From Microbacterium sp. MYb66 (lineage in GTDB: Bacteria; Actinomycetota; Actinomycetes; Actinomycetales; Microbacteriaceae), in the NCBI RefSeq assembly GCF_002979435.1, contig NZ_PCOV01000006.1, positions 163,149 to 227,148 of the forward strand: 64,000 nt of DNA, given 5' to 3'. Shown here in pieces: positions 47,471 through 57,232 of this stretch. The notes beneath the pieces are model-generated. The model saw only the letters and a list, made by a program, of their open reading frames with translations. It had not been told where the DNA came from and made no database searches. Both the position numbers and the translations under genes were made by a program. How positions within the stretch are numbered: position 1 is the first letter of the stretch; each line of letters starts with the position of its first letter.

Positions 47471-48658
47471 TTGACACTCAAGACCGCCATGCGTCGAACG
47501 CGACAGCTGCAACTCGGAGTGCCTGCAGCAGTGCTCGGAGCCCTCGCGACCACGTTGGCTGCAGCGCCGGCGAACGCGTCCATCCAGGAGACCGCTCCGG
47601 TCGAACGGCAACGCGTCGTTCCCGCCCGAGTGGTGCCCGCACAGGCCCCGCCGTCGAACTATGCGGTGCAGCCGGGCGACACGGTCTCGGCGATCGCCGC
47701 ACGGTTCGGTCTGCGCACGGTCGACGTCCTGACCTGGAACGGCCTTTCCTGGCGTTCGGTGATCTATCCCGGACAGACTCTGAGCCTCCACGCGACAGCC
47801 CCCGCGGCGGCACCTGCGGTCGCACCCGCACCTGCCCCGGTCGCCGCGACCCACCAGGTCGTCGCCGGAGACACCGTGTACGCCATCGCGCAGCGGTACG
47901 GGACCACGGTCGACGCCGTGCTCACCGCGAACGGACTGACGCGCGCCTCGATCATCTTCCCCGGTCAGAGCCTGGTCGTCTCCGGAGCCGTCGCTCCGCC
48001 GGCGGCCGCAGCGGCACCCGCACCCGCACCCGCACCCGCACCCGCAACCGCAACCGCAACGACGCATACCGTCGTCGCAGGCGACACGGTCTTCGGCATC
48101 GCCCAGAAGTACGGCACGACGACGCAGACGCTTTTCGCCCTGAACGGTCTCGGCCCCTCGTCGATCATCTACCCCGGCCAACAGCTCGCCGTGCACGGCA
48201 CACCCGCGCCCGCGCCCGCGCCGTCATCGACCGGCGGCCAGCAGAGCGCGGCTCTCAGCACGGAGCAGGCCGCCAATGCCGCACTCATCATCCGCATCGG
48301 CCGTGAGCTCGGGGTCTCCGATCGGGCCATCGCCCTCGCGCTCGCGACCGGCATGGTGGAATCAGGGCTGCGCAACCTCGACTGGGGCGATCGCGACTCC
48401 CTCGGCATCTTCCAGCAGCGTCCGAGCACCGGGTGGGGAACCCCCGCCCAGATCATGGATCCCGACCGGAGCACCCGGGTGTTCTATGGCGGACAGGGCG
48501 ATCCGAACGGCCAGATGACGCGAGGGCTGCTCGACATCCCCGGCTGGGAGAGCATGTCGTTCACGGCAGCAGCCCAGGCCGTTCAGATCTCCGCCTACCC
48601 CGACAAATACGGGCAGTGGGAGACCCAGGCCTACGCGTGGCTCGGGCTCTACGGGTGA
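47471..48658 (+). CDS. Secreted LysM protein with lysozyme-like domain
   Basis: About 395 residues: a signal peptide (cleavage near AAPANAS), three LysM domains (about 63-107, 127-171 and 198-242, each with the Y/H-x-V-x-x-GDT start), Ala-Pro linkers, and a C-terminal ~130-residue domain (ALIIRIGRELGVSDRAIALA, then GMVESGLRNLDWGDRDSLG and FQQRPSTGWG) resembling SLT/lysozyme-like muralytic domains, with Glu of MVESGL as catalytic candidate. TTG 47471 has AAAGGGGG upstream; ATG 47489 is an alternative. The middle linker is encoded by hexamer repeats. Confidence 0.87.
   Translation: MTLKTAMRRTRQLQLGVPAAVLGALATTLAAAPANASIQETAPVERQRVVPARVVPAQAPPSNYAVQPGDTVSAIAARFGLRTVDVLTWNGLSWRSVIYPGQTLSLHATAPAAAPAVAPAPAPVAATHQVVAGDTVYAIAQRYGTTVDAVLTANGLTRASIIFPGQSLVVSGAVAPPAAAAAPAPAPAPAPATATATTHTVVAGDTVFGIAQKYGTTTQTLFALNGLGPSSIIYPGQQLAVHGTPAPAPAPSSTGGQQSAALSTEQAANAALIIRIGRELGVSDRAIALALATGMVESGLRNLDWGDRDSLGIFQQRPSTGWGTPAQIMDPDRSTRVFYGGQGDPNGQMTRGLLDIPGWESMSFTAAAQAVQISAYPDKYGQWETQAYAWLGLYG
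48013..48060 (+). repeat. Hexanucleotide repeat encoding an Ala-Pro/Ala-Thr linker
   Basis: Tandem CACCCG/CAACCG hexamers between LysM domains 2 and 3. Each unit adds two residues without shifting the frame, so the linker length can change by slippage. Confidence 0.7.
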
Positions 48659-48722
48659 CCTTCTCGGAAAACCCGAAGGCGCCAGGGGTGAGCCGTTCCC
48701 GGAGCTTTCAGGCAGTTCTCTC

Positions 48723-48728
48723 TAGACT
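48723..48728 (+). promoter_or_regulatory. Putative -10 of the PASTA kinase gene
   Basis: TAGACT, 6 nt before GTG 48735; leaderless spacing. Confidence 0.5.
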
Positions 48729-48734
48729 TCTGTC

Positions 48735-50681
48735 GTGACGACCAATCAGCAGGCCGACCCCCTCATCGGGCGGCTTGTCGACGGCCGCTACCGCGTGCGC
48801 GCCCGCATCGCCCGCGGGGGCATGGCCACGGTGTACGTGGCGACGGACCTCCGACTCGAGCGCCGCATCGCCCTCAAGGTGATGCACGCCCATCTCAGCG
48901 ACGACTCCGCGTTCCAGAGCCGGTTCATCCAGGAGGCCCGTGCGGCCGCGCGGTTGGCGGACCCGCATGTCGTCAACGTCTTCGATCAGGGGCAGGACGG
49001 CGAGCTCGCCTACCTCGTGATGGAGTACCTGCCCGGAATCACGCTACGTGAGCTCCTCCGCGAGCAGAAGCGCCTGACGATCCCGCAGACCATCACGATC
49101 ATGGATGCGATCCTCGCGGGCCTCTCCGCTGCGCACCGGGCGGGCATCGTGCATCGCGACGTCAAGCCCGAGAACGTGCTCCTGGCGGAAGACGGCCGCA
49201 TCAAGATCGGCGACTTCGGCCTGGCCAGAGCGACGACCGCGAACACGGCCACCGGACAGCAGCTGCTCGGCACGATCGCATATCTCGCGCCCGAACTCGT
49301 CACCCGCGGCACCGCCGACGCCCGCAGCGACATCTATGCGCTCGGGATCATGCTGTACGAGATGCTGGTCGGCGAACAGCCGTACAAGGGCGAGCAGCCG
49401 ATGCAGATCGCCTTCCAGCACGCCACCGAGTCGGTTCCGCGCCCGAGCGTCCGCAACCCGGCCGTCCCGGAGCAGCTCGACGAACTCGTGCTCTGGGCGA
49501 CCGAGAAGTCCCCTGACGAACGCCCGGACGACGCGCAGCAGATGCTGGAGCGACTGCGCGAGATCGAGCGCGACCTCGGCGTCACGCCGACCGCCGCCCG
49601 GGCCACTGCTCCGCAGCACAGCAACGCCGACTCCGGCGACCTCACCAAGGTGATGCCGGGCACCATGGTCATCTCCGACCCGACCGCACCTGTTCCCGCA
49701 GCGGTCGACAACGCGACTCTCCTGCGTCGACGGGCGTCGAAGCGCCGCGCGCGAGGTGCTTTCCTGCTCACGCTCGTGCTTCTGCTGGCCGTGCTCGCCG
49801 GCGGTGTCGGCTGGTGGTTCGGCTCCGGTCCCGGATCTCTCGTCGCCGTCCCCGGCGTCGCGGGGAGCACATATGACCAGGCCGCGTCCGTACTCACGGA
49901 AGCAGGCTTCGTCCCGACGCAGAAAGATGAGTTCTCCGTCGACATCGAGAAGGGCACGGTGATCGAGACCGACCCCGGCGAAGGGACGCGCCTCGACAAG
50001 GGCGATCCGGTCACGGTGATCGTCTCCGCCGGTCCCGCGAATCACACGCTCGAGGCGCTGAACGGTCGCACCGAGGATGACGCTCGCGCCTACTTGGCCA
50101 GCCTCAACGTCAATGTCGATGAGGAGTCGCTCATCCTGTTCTCCGATGCCGATGCCGACATCGTCATCAACGCGTACGTCACCCCGCGAGACGGCAGCGA
50201 GGCGTATCCCTGCGGCGACGGCTGCGAGATCTTCGAGGACGACTCGGTGGAGTTGTACGTCTCCGCCGGGGCCTTCCCCGACGTGTCCGAGATGTCCGTC
50301 GATGAGGCGCGGAGCACTCTCACCGACAAGGGTCTCCTCGTCACGGACGAGCCCCAGTACGCATTCAGCGAGAGCGTCGCCAAGGACCTCGTCATCGGAG
50401 TCGCGGACCGAGCGGAGCAGGGCAACTGGCGCCCGGGCGACAGCGTGCAGCTCATCGTCTCGAAGGGCCCCGAGCTCTTCCCTGTGCCCGATGTCACGGG
50501 CAGGACCCTGAATGAGGCCAAGCAGATCCTCACCGACAACGGCTTCAAGTCGACGTATGCCGCGTGGGGCGACCTGCCCGGATTCGGAGAGATGGCCACG
50601 GTCACCGGCCAGGATCCCGGCTCGGACAAGTCACTCCCCCGCGGCGGCACGGTGAACCTGTCGATCCAGCTGGCCGGCTGA
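48735..50681 (+). CDS. Ser/Thr protein kinase with PASTA domains
   Basis: A 648-residue receptor kinase. The kinase domain covers about 19-280: glycine loop IARGGMATVY, ATP-binding Lys48, catalytic HRDVKPEN (Asp142) and DFGLA (Asp160). A juxtamembrane Thr/Ser-rich segment, one membrane helix (about 341-363) and four PASTA repeats (about 370-648) follow, the sensor for peptidoglycan fragments or lipid II. By neighbourhood (Rv2175c-like protein, class II DAHP synthase) it corresponds to PknL; by architecture it resembles PknB. It ends at a bidirectional terminator. Confidence 0.94.
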   Translation: MTTNQQADPLIGRLVDGRYRVRARIARGGMATVYVATDLRLERRIALKVMHAHLSDDSAFQSRFIQEARAAARLADPHVVNVFDQGQDGELAYLVMEYLPGITLRELLREQKRLTIPQTITIMDAILAGLSAAHRAGIVHRDVKPENVLLAEDGRIKIGDFGLARATTANTATGQQLLGTIAYLAPELVTRGTADARSDIYALGIMLYEMLVGEQPYKGEQPMQIAFQHATESVPRPSVRNPAVPEQLDELVLWATEKSPDERPDDAQQMLERLREIERDLGVTPTAARATAPQHSNADSGDLTKVMPGTMVISDPTAPVPAAVDNATLLRRRASKRRARGAFLLTLVLLLAVLAGGVGWWFGSGPGSLVAVPGVAGSTYDQAASVLTEAGFVPTQKDEFSVDIEKGTVIETDPGEGTRLDKGDPVTVIVSAGPANHTLEALNGRTEDDARAYLASLNVNVDEESLILFSDADADIVINAYVTPRDGSEAYPCGDGCEIFEDDSVELYVSAGAFPDVSEMSVDEARSTLTDKGLLVTDEPQYAFSESVAKDLVIGVADRAEQGNWRPGDSVQLIVSKGPELFPVPDVTGRTLNEAKQILTDNGFKSTYAAWGDLPGFGEMATVTGQDPGSDKSLPRGGTVNLSIQLAG

Positions 50682-50693
50682 ACCGCACGGTCC

Positions 50694-50743
50694 CCTCACG
50701 AAGGCCGCCCTCCCGAGGATTCGGGAGGGCGGCCTTCGTGAGG
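50694..50743. terminator. Bidirectional terminator between kinase gene and aroG
   Basis: A perfect 23-bp stem (50694-50716 with 50721-50743) and a GGAT loop between the convergent genes. Confidence 0.85.
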
Positions 50744-50760
50744 GGGATGTCTGCCGTGCG

Positions 50761-52101
50761 TCAGCGCTTCTCGAGCTCCTCAGCGACGAGGAACGCGAGC
50801 TCGAGCGACTGCATGTGGTTCAGACGCGGGTCGCAGAGGCTCTCGTACCGAGTCGCCAGCGCCGCCTCGTCGATCCGCTCCGACCCACCGAGGCACTCGG
50901 TGACGTCGTCGCCGGTCAGTTCCACGTGGATGCCCCCGGGGAAGGTGCCCACGGCACGGTGGGCCTCGAAGAATCCGCGCACCTCGTCGACGACATCGTC
51001 GAAGCGACGCGTCTTGTAGCCGGTCGGGGTGGTGATGCCGTTGCCGTGCATCGGGTCGGTCACCCACAGGGGCTGCGCCCCCGAGTCACGGACCGCTTCC
51101 AGCAGCGGCGGCAGCGCGTCGCGGATCTTGCCCGCGCCCATGCGCGTGATGAACGTCAGTCGTCCCGGCTCGCGCTCGGGGTCGAGCTTGTCGATCAGGG
51201 CGAGCGCCGTCTCGGGGGTCGTGGTCGGCCCCAGCTTCACGCCGATGGGGTTGCGGATCTTGGAGAAGTAGTCGACGTGCGCGCCGTCGAGCTCGCGTGT
51301 GCGCTCGCCGATCCAGAGGAAGTGCGCAGACGTGTTGTACGGAGTGTCCGTCCGGGAGTCGATGCGCGTCATCGGACGCTCGTAGTCCATCAGCAGACCC
51401 TCGTGGCCGGTGAAGAACTCGACGCGCTTGAGCTCGTCGAAGTCCGCGCCGGCGGCCTCCATGAACTTGATCGCACGGTCGATCTCGGCCGCCATGCGCT
51501 CGTAGCGCTGGTTGGCCGGGTTCTGCGCGAAACCCTTGTTCCACGAGTGCACCTCGCGGAGATCGGCGAATCCGCCCTGGGTGAATGCGCGGATCAGGTT
51601 CAACGTCGATGCCGCCGTGTGGTACCCCTGGAGCAGGCGACCGGGGTCGGCCGTACGCGAGCCTTCCGTGAAGTCGTAGCCGTTCACGATGTCGCCGCGG
51701 TAGGCGGGCAGAGTGACGTCGCCCCGCGTCTCGGAGTCGCTCGAACGCGGCTTCGCGAACTGGCCCGCCATGCGGCCCATCTTGACGATGGGCATCGAGG
51801 CGCCGTAGGTCAGGACGACCGCCATCTGCAGCACCGTCTTGATGCGGTTGCGGATCTGCTCGGCTGTCGCACCGGCGAAGGTCTCTGCGCAGTCGCCTCC
51901 CTGAAGGAGGAATGCCTGCCCGGATGCCGCTCTGGCGAGTCGGTCACGGAGGTTGTCGACCTCACCCGCGAAGACGAGCGGCGGCAGGGTCGCGATCTGC
52001 TGGGAGACGTCGGCGACGCGGTCCGCGTCGGGCCACTGCGGCTGCTGCTTGATGGGAAGCGAGCGCCATGCATCAAGGGCTTCGATGTGGTGCGGGAGCA
52101 T
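50761..52101 (-). CDS. aroG: Class II 3-deoxy-D-arabino-heptulosonate 7-phosphate synthase
   Basis: A 446-residue first enzyme of aromatic amino acid synthesis, condensing PEP and erythrose 4-phosphate. Class II (plant-type) signatures are FLLQGGDCAETF, KMGRMAGQFAKPRS, PGRLLQGYHTAASTLN, WIGERTRELDGAHVDY and TDPMHGNG. This is the form found in mycobacteria (Rv2178c), where it is feedback regulated and binds chorismate mutase. ATG 52101 lies 6 nt after a TAGGCT hexamer. Confidence 0.96.
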   Translation of the reverse strand: MLPHHIEALDAWRSLPIKQQPQWPDADRVADVSQQIATLPPLVFAGEVDNLRDRLARAASGQAFLLQGGDCAETFAGATAEQIRNRIKTVLQMAVVLTYGASMPIVKMGRMAGQFAKPRSSDSETRGDVTLPAYRGDIVNGYDFTEGSRTADPGRLLQGYHTAASTLNLIRAFTQGGFADLREVHSWNKGFAQNPANQRYERMAAEIDRAIKFMEAAGADFDELKRVEFFTGHEGLLMDYERPMTRIDSRTDTPYNTSAHFLWIGERTRELDGAHVDYFSKIRNPIGVKLGPTTTPETALALIDKLDPEREPGRLTFITRMGAGKIRDALPPLLEAVRDSGAQPLWVTDPMHGNGITTPTGYKTRRFDDVVDEVRGFFEAHRAVGTFPGGIHVELTGDDVTECLGGSERIDEAALATRYESLCDPRLNHMQSLELAFLVAEELEKR

Positions 52102-52107
52102 GCGTCC

Positions 52108-52113
52108 AGCCTA
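52108..52113 (-). promoter_or_regulatory. Putative -10 of aroG
   Basis: TAGGCT on the - strand, 6 nt before ATG 52101; leaderless spacing. Confidence 0.5.
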
Positions 52114-52147
52114 GTGGTCGTGGGTACCGCCCAGATCCGCGCGAAGC

Positions 52148-52837
52148 CTATGTGACGCGGGTGGGAATGCGGTCCTTCACGGTCGAAGCGTAGACGTCTT
52201 CGTACTTCTGCTCACCCAGGCGCTGCAGGGCGACCATGATCTCGTCCGTGACGGATCGCAGGATGTATCGGTCGTTCTCCATGCCCGCGTAACGGGAGAA
52301 GTCGAGCGGCTCCCCGATCACGATGCCGACACGAACGATGCGGGGCAGACGCCTGCCGATCGGCATCGCCGTGTCGGTGTCGACCATGATGACGGGCACG
52401 ACGGGAACCTTCGCCTCCAACGCCATCCTGGCGATGCCCGTGCGCCCGCGGTACAGCTTGCCGTCGGGGCTTCGCGTCCCCTCCGGATAGATCCCGAGCA
52501 GGTCTCCCCCTCCGAGCACCTGCAGTCCGGTGTTGAGAGAGGCCTCTGAGGCCTTGCCTCCCGATCGATCGATCGGGATCTGACCCGTGGCCTTCATGAA
52601 GAACTTCGTGGCCCAGCCCTTGATGCCGCGTCCGGTGAAGTAATCGCTCTTCGCCAGGAAGGACATCGATCTGTCGATCACCAACGGAAGGAAGATGGAG
52701 TCGGCGAAGGAGAGATGGTTGCTGGCGAGGATCGCCGCACCGTTCGCAGGCACGTTCTTCCGCCCCACGATCCACGGGCGGAAGACCGCTTTGACCACGG
52801 GCCCGATCACGACGTACTTCATCAGCCAGTAGAACAT
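52148..52837 (-). CDS. 1-acyl-glycerol-3-phosphate acyltransferase (PlsC family)
   Basis: A 229-residue phospholipid acyltransferase. The catalytic HX4D motif is in ASNHLSFADSIF and the substrate-binding motif is YPEGTRSPDGKLYRG; VPVVPVIMVDTDTAMP is a further family block. A membrane-facing N-terminal helix (VIGPVVKAVFRPWIVG) is present. It probably acylates lysophosphatidate, although homologues act on other lipids. ATG 52837 follows TAGACT by 8 nt. Divergent from the acyl-CoA ligase gene, which could supply its substrate. Confidence 0.92.
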   Translation of the reverse strand: MFYWLMKYVVIGPVVKAVFRPWIVGRKNVPANGAAILASNHLSFADSIFLPLVIDRSMSFLAKSDYFTGRGIKGWATKFFMKATGQIPIDRSGGKASEASLNTGLQVLGGGDLLGIYPEGTRSPDGKLYRGRTGIARMALEAKVPVVPVIMVDTDTAMPIGRRLPRIVRVGIVIGEPLDFSRYAGMENDRYILRSVTDEIMVALQRLGEQKYEDVYASTVKDRIPTRVT

Positions 52838-52845
52838 CGAGGTGA

Positions 52846-52851
52846 AGTCTA
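52846..52851 (-). promoter_or_regulatory. Putative -10 of the plsC-like gene
   Basis: TAGACT on the - strand, 8 nt before ATG 52837; nearly leaderless. Confidence 0.45.
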
Positions 52852-52942
52852 GCGCCGCCGTCGGCGTCCGCCCGGGTGATCTTCACGCAGCACCGTGGCA
52901 CGCGACTGAGTTTCACCCCGAGCGCGACCCGGTCCCATGCCC

Positions 52943-52948
52943 TAGACT
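52943..52948 (+). promoter_or_regulatory. Putative -10 of the acyl-CoA ligase gene
   Basis: TAGACT 41 nt before GTG 52990. This gene therefore has a normal leader, with GAAGGAG as ribosome-binding site. Confidence 0.4.
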
Positions 52949-52989
52949 CGAAATCACACCCGTGCCCGACCGGTACCGAAGGAGCTGCC

Positions 52990-54822
52990 GTGGTCCAGTT
53001 TGAAGTCCCTGCGATCGTCCCCGCCGACCCCGACGCGAACGTCGCCGACCTCCTGGTGAAGCGCGTCGAAGCCACGCCGGATCGGGCGCTCTTCTCCGTT
53101 CCCGAGGGCGACGGATGGCGCGACATCTCCGCCGCCGACTTCCAGACGGCAGTGATCGCCCTGGCCAAGGGCTTCGCCGCCGCGGGCATCCAGCCCGGAG
53201 AGAAGGTCGGATTCCTCGCGCGAACCACCTACGAATGGACCCTCGTCGACTTCGCGCTGTTCTATGCCGGCGCGGTGATGGTGCCGATCTACGAGACCAG
53301 CTCTCCTTCGCAGATCCAGTGGATCCTCGAGGACTCCGGTGCGATCGCCCTGATCGTCGAATCGCCAGAGCACTTCGCCCGAGTCGACGAGGTCCGCGGC
53401 GACCTTCCCCTGATCCGCGAGATCTGGCAGCTGCACCTCGGAGCGATCGACACGCTGACCGCACAGGGCGCCGCCGTGACCGACGACGAGATCGAGCGTC
53501 GCCGCACCCTCGCGGTCGGATCTGACATCGCGACTCTCATCTACACGTCGGGCTCCACCGGACGCCCGAAGGGCTGCGTGCTCACCCACAGCAACTTCGT
53601 CGAGCTCTCCCGCAACTCGGCGAAGGCGCTGGACGCGGTCGTCCAGACACCGGGCGCATCCACGCTGCTGTTCATCACGACCGCGCACGTCTTCGCGCGG
53701 TTCATCTCGATCCTCGACGTCCACGCCGGCGTGCGCACCGGGCACCAGCCCGACACCCGCCAGCTTCTTCCGGCCCTCGGCTCGTTCAAGCCGACCTTCC
53801 TCCTCGCGGTCCCCCGCGTGTTCGAGAAGGTCTACAACTCCGCCGAGCAGAAGGCCGAAGCCGGCGGGAAGGGCAAGATCTTCCGCGCCGCAGCGGATGT
53901 CGCCATCGAGCACTCGAAGCTCGTCGAAGAGGGGAAGAAGATCCCCTTCGGCACCAAGCTCAAGTTCGCCCTGTTCAACAAGCTCGTGTACAGCAAGCTT
54001 CGCGAGGCCATGGGCGGCAACGTCGTCTACGCCGTCTCCGGCTCCGCTCCCCTCGGTTCGCGCCTCGGACACTTCTTCCACAGCCTCGGCGTCGTCATCC
54101 TCGAGGGATACGGCCTCACCGAGACGACGGCTCCGGCCACGGTGAACCTCGCCGACAAGTCGAAGATCGGCACGGTCGGCCCCGCACTCCCGGGCGTCGG
54201 CGTGCGTCTCGCGGAGGACGGCGAGATCGAGGTCCGCGGCATCAACGTCTTCAAGGAGTACTGGAACAACCCGGAAGCGACCGCTGAGGCCTTCAGCGAG
54301 GGCGGATGGTTCCACACCGGCGACATCGGCAGCTTCGATTCTGAAGGCTTCCTCACGATCACCGGACGCAAGAAGGAGATCATCGTCACCGCCGGCGGAA
54401 AGAACGTCGCCCCTGCCGCACTCGAGGACCCGATCCGCGCGAACCCGATCATCGGGCAGGTCGTCGTCGTCGGCGATCAGCGTCCGTTCATCTCCGCGCT
54501 CGTCACGCTGGACCCCGAGATGCTCCCGACTTGGCTCGCGAACAACGGACTCGAGTCCACCATGTCGCTCGCGGACGCATCGAAGAATGCCGCTGTCCGC
54601 GCCGAGGTGCAGCGGGCGGTGGACGCCGCGAACAACCGGGTGTCGCGTGCGGAATCGATCCGGAAGTTCACGATCCTCGAATCCGAGTGGACCGAGGCCT
54701 CCGGCCACCTGACCCCGAAGCTCTCGATCAAGCGCAACGTCATCATGAACGATTTCGCCGACGAGATCGCCGCGATCTACGACGAGCCCGTCGCGACGAC
54801 GAACGTCCCGATCGGCGGCTGA
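52990..54822 (+). CDS. Long-chain fatty acid--CoA ligase (FadD/FAA1 type)
   Basis: A 610-residue adenylate-forming enzyme. The AMP-binding P-loop is IYTSGSTGRPKGCVLTHSN, followed by AVSGSAPLGSRLGHFFHSLG, the EGYGLTETTAPATVN motif and GWFHTGDIGSFDSEGFLTITGR near the C-terminal hinge. It activates fatty acids with ATP and CoA. GTG 52990 has GAAGGAG with 6-nt spacing; the frame back to 52876 lacks homology. It ends at a bidirectional terminator shared with def. Confidence 0.94.
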   Translation: MVQFEVPAIVPADPDANVADLLVKRVEATPDRALFSVPEGDGWRDISAADFQTAVIALAKGFAAAGIQPGEKVGFLARTTYEWTLVDFALFYAGAVMVPIYETSSPSQIQWILEDSGAIALIVESPEHFARVDEVRGDLPLIREIWQLHLGAIDTLTAQGAAVTDDEIERRRTLAVGSDIATLIYTSGSTGRPKGCVLTHSNFVELSRNSAKALDAVVQTPGASTLLFITTAHVFARFISILDVHAGVRTGHQPDTRQLLPALGSFKPTFLLAVPRVFEKVYNSAEQKAEAGGKGKIFRAAADVAIEHSKLVEEGKKIPFGTKLKFALFNKLVYSKLREAMGGNVVYAVSGSAPLGSRLGHFFHSLGVVILEGYGLTETTAPATVNLADKSKIGTVGPALPGVGVRLAEDGEIEVRGINVFKEYWNNPEATAEAFSEGGWFHTGDIGSFDSEGFLTITGRKKEIIVTAGGKNVAPAALEDPIRANPIIGQVVVVGDQRPFISALVTLDPEMLPTWLANNGLESTMSLADASKNAAVRAEVQRAVDAANNRVSRAESIRKFTILESEWTEASGHLTPKLSIKRNVIMNDFADEIAAIYDEPVATTNVPIGG

Positions 54823-54830
54823 CGCTCCGA

Positions 54831-54874
54831 CGCATGAAGAAGGGCCCCGCTCGCGCGGGGCCCTTCTTCATGCG
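54831..54874. terminator. Bidirectional terminator between ligase gene and def
   Basis: A perfect 20-bp stem (54831-54850 with 54855-54874) and TCGC loop between convergent genes; A/T-rich ends. Confidence 0.85.
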
Positions 54875-54875
54875 T

Positions 54876-55366
54876 TCAGAACCAGGCGCTCTCCCGAACC
54901 TCGCGCATGGCGGTCTTGCGGGTCTCCGGATCGAGCCGCGTCAAGAAGAGCTTTCCGTCGAGGTGGTCGGTCTCGTGCTGCAGAGCCTGGGCGAGCAGCC
55001 CCTCGCCCTCGAGCACCACGGCGTTGCCGTCGAGGTCGATCCCCTCGACGCGCGCCCACGGATGACGCTGGGCGTCGTGCCAGAGTCCGGGAACAGACAG
55101 GCACCCCTCCCCCGTCGGCTGCGGCTCGCCGCGGACCTCGGTGAGGACGGGATTGAGCACGTACCCGATGTCGCCGTCTATGTTGTAGCTGAAGGCGCGC
55201 AGGGCGACTCCGATCTGCGGAGCCGCGACGCCCGCGCGGCCGGGCAGCTCGACCGTGTCGACGAGGTCTGCGACCAGAGCCCGCACCCCGTCGTCGATCT
55301 CCTCGATCGGCGAGCACACGGTGCGCAGCACGGGGTCGCCGAAGATGCGGATCTCACGAACCGCCA

Positions 55367-55367
<1 letters not shown>
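54876..55367 (-). CDS. def: Peptide deformylase
   Basis: A 163-residue metalloprotease removing the formyl group from new N-terminal Met. The three family motifs are [16 protein letters not shown] (metal Cys) and QHETDHLDG (two metal His and catalytic Glu). The C-terminal [16 protein letters not shown] is normal. Its ATG overlaps the last base of the stop of the upstream MinD-like gene (TGATG), so the two are co-transcribed. Confidence 0.96.
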
Positions 55368-57166
<1,799 letters not shown>

Positions 57167-57232
57167 GATGTCGCTCCCAGCCTGCGCGGGCCTCGGGTGC
57201 GCATGCGATGCGCGGCCCTCGCCCGCCCAAGA

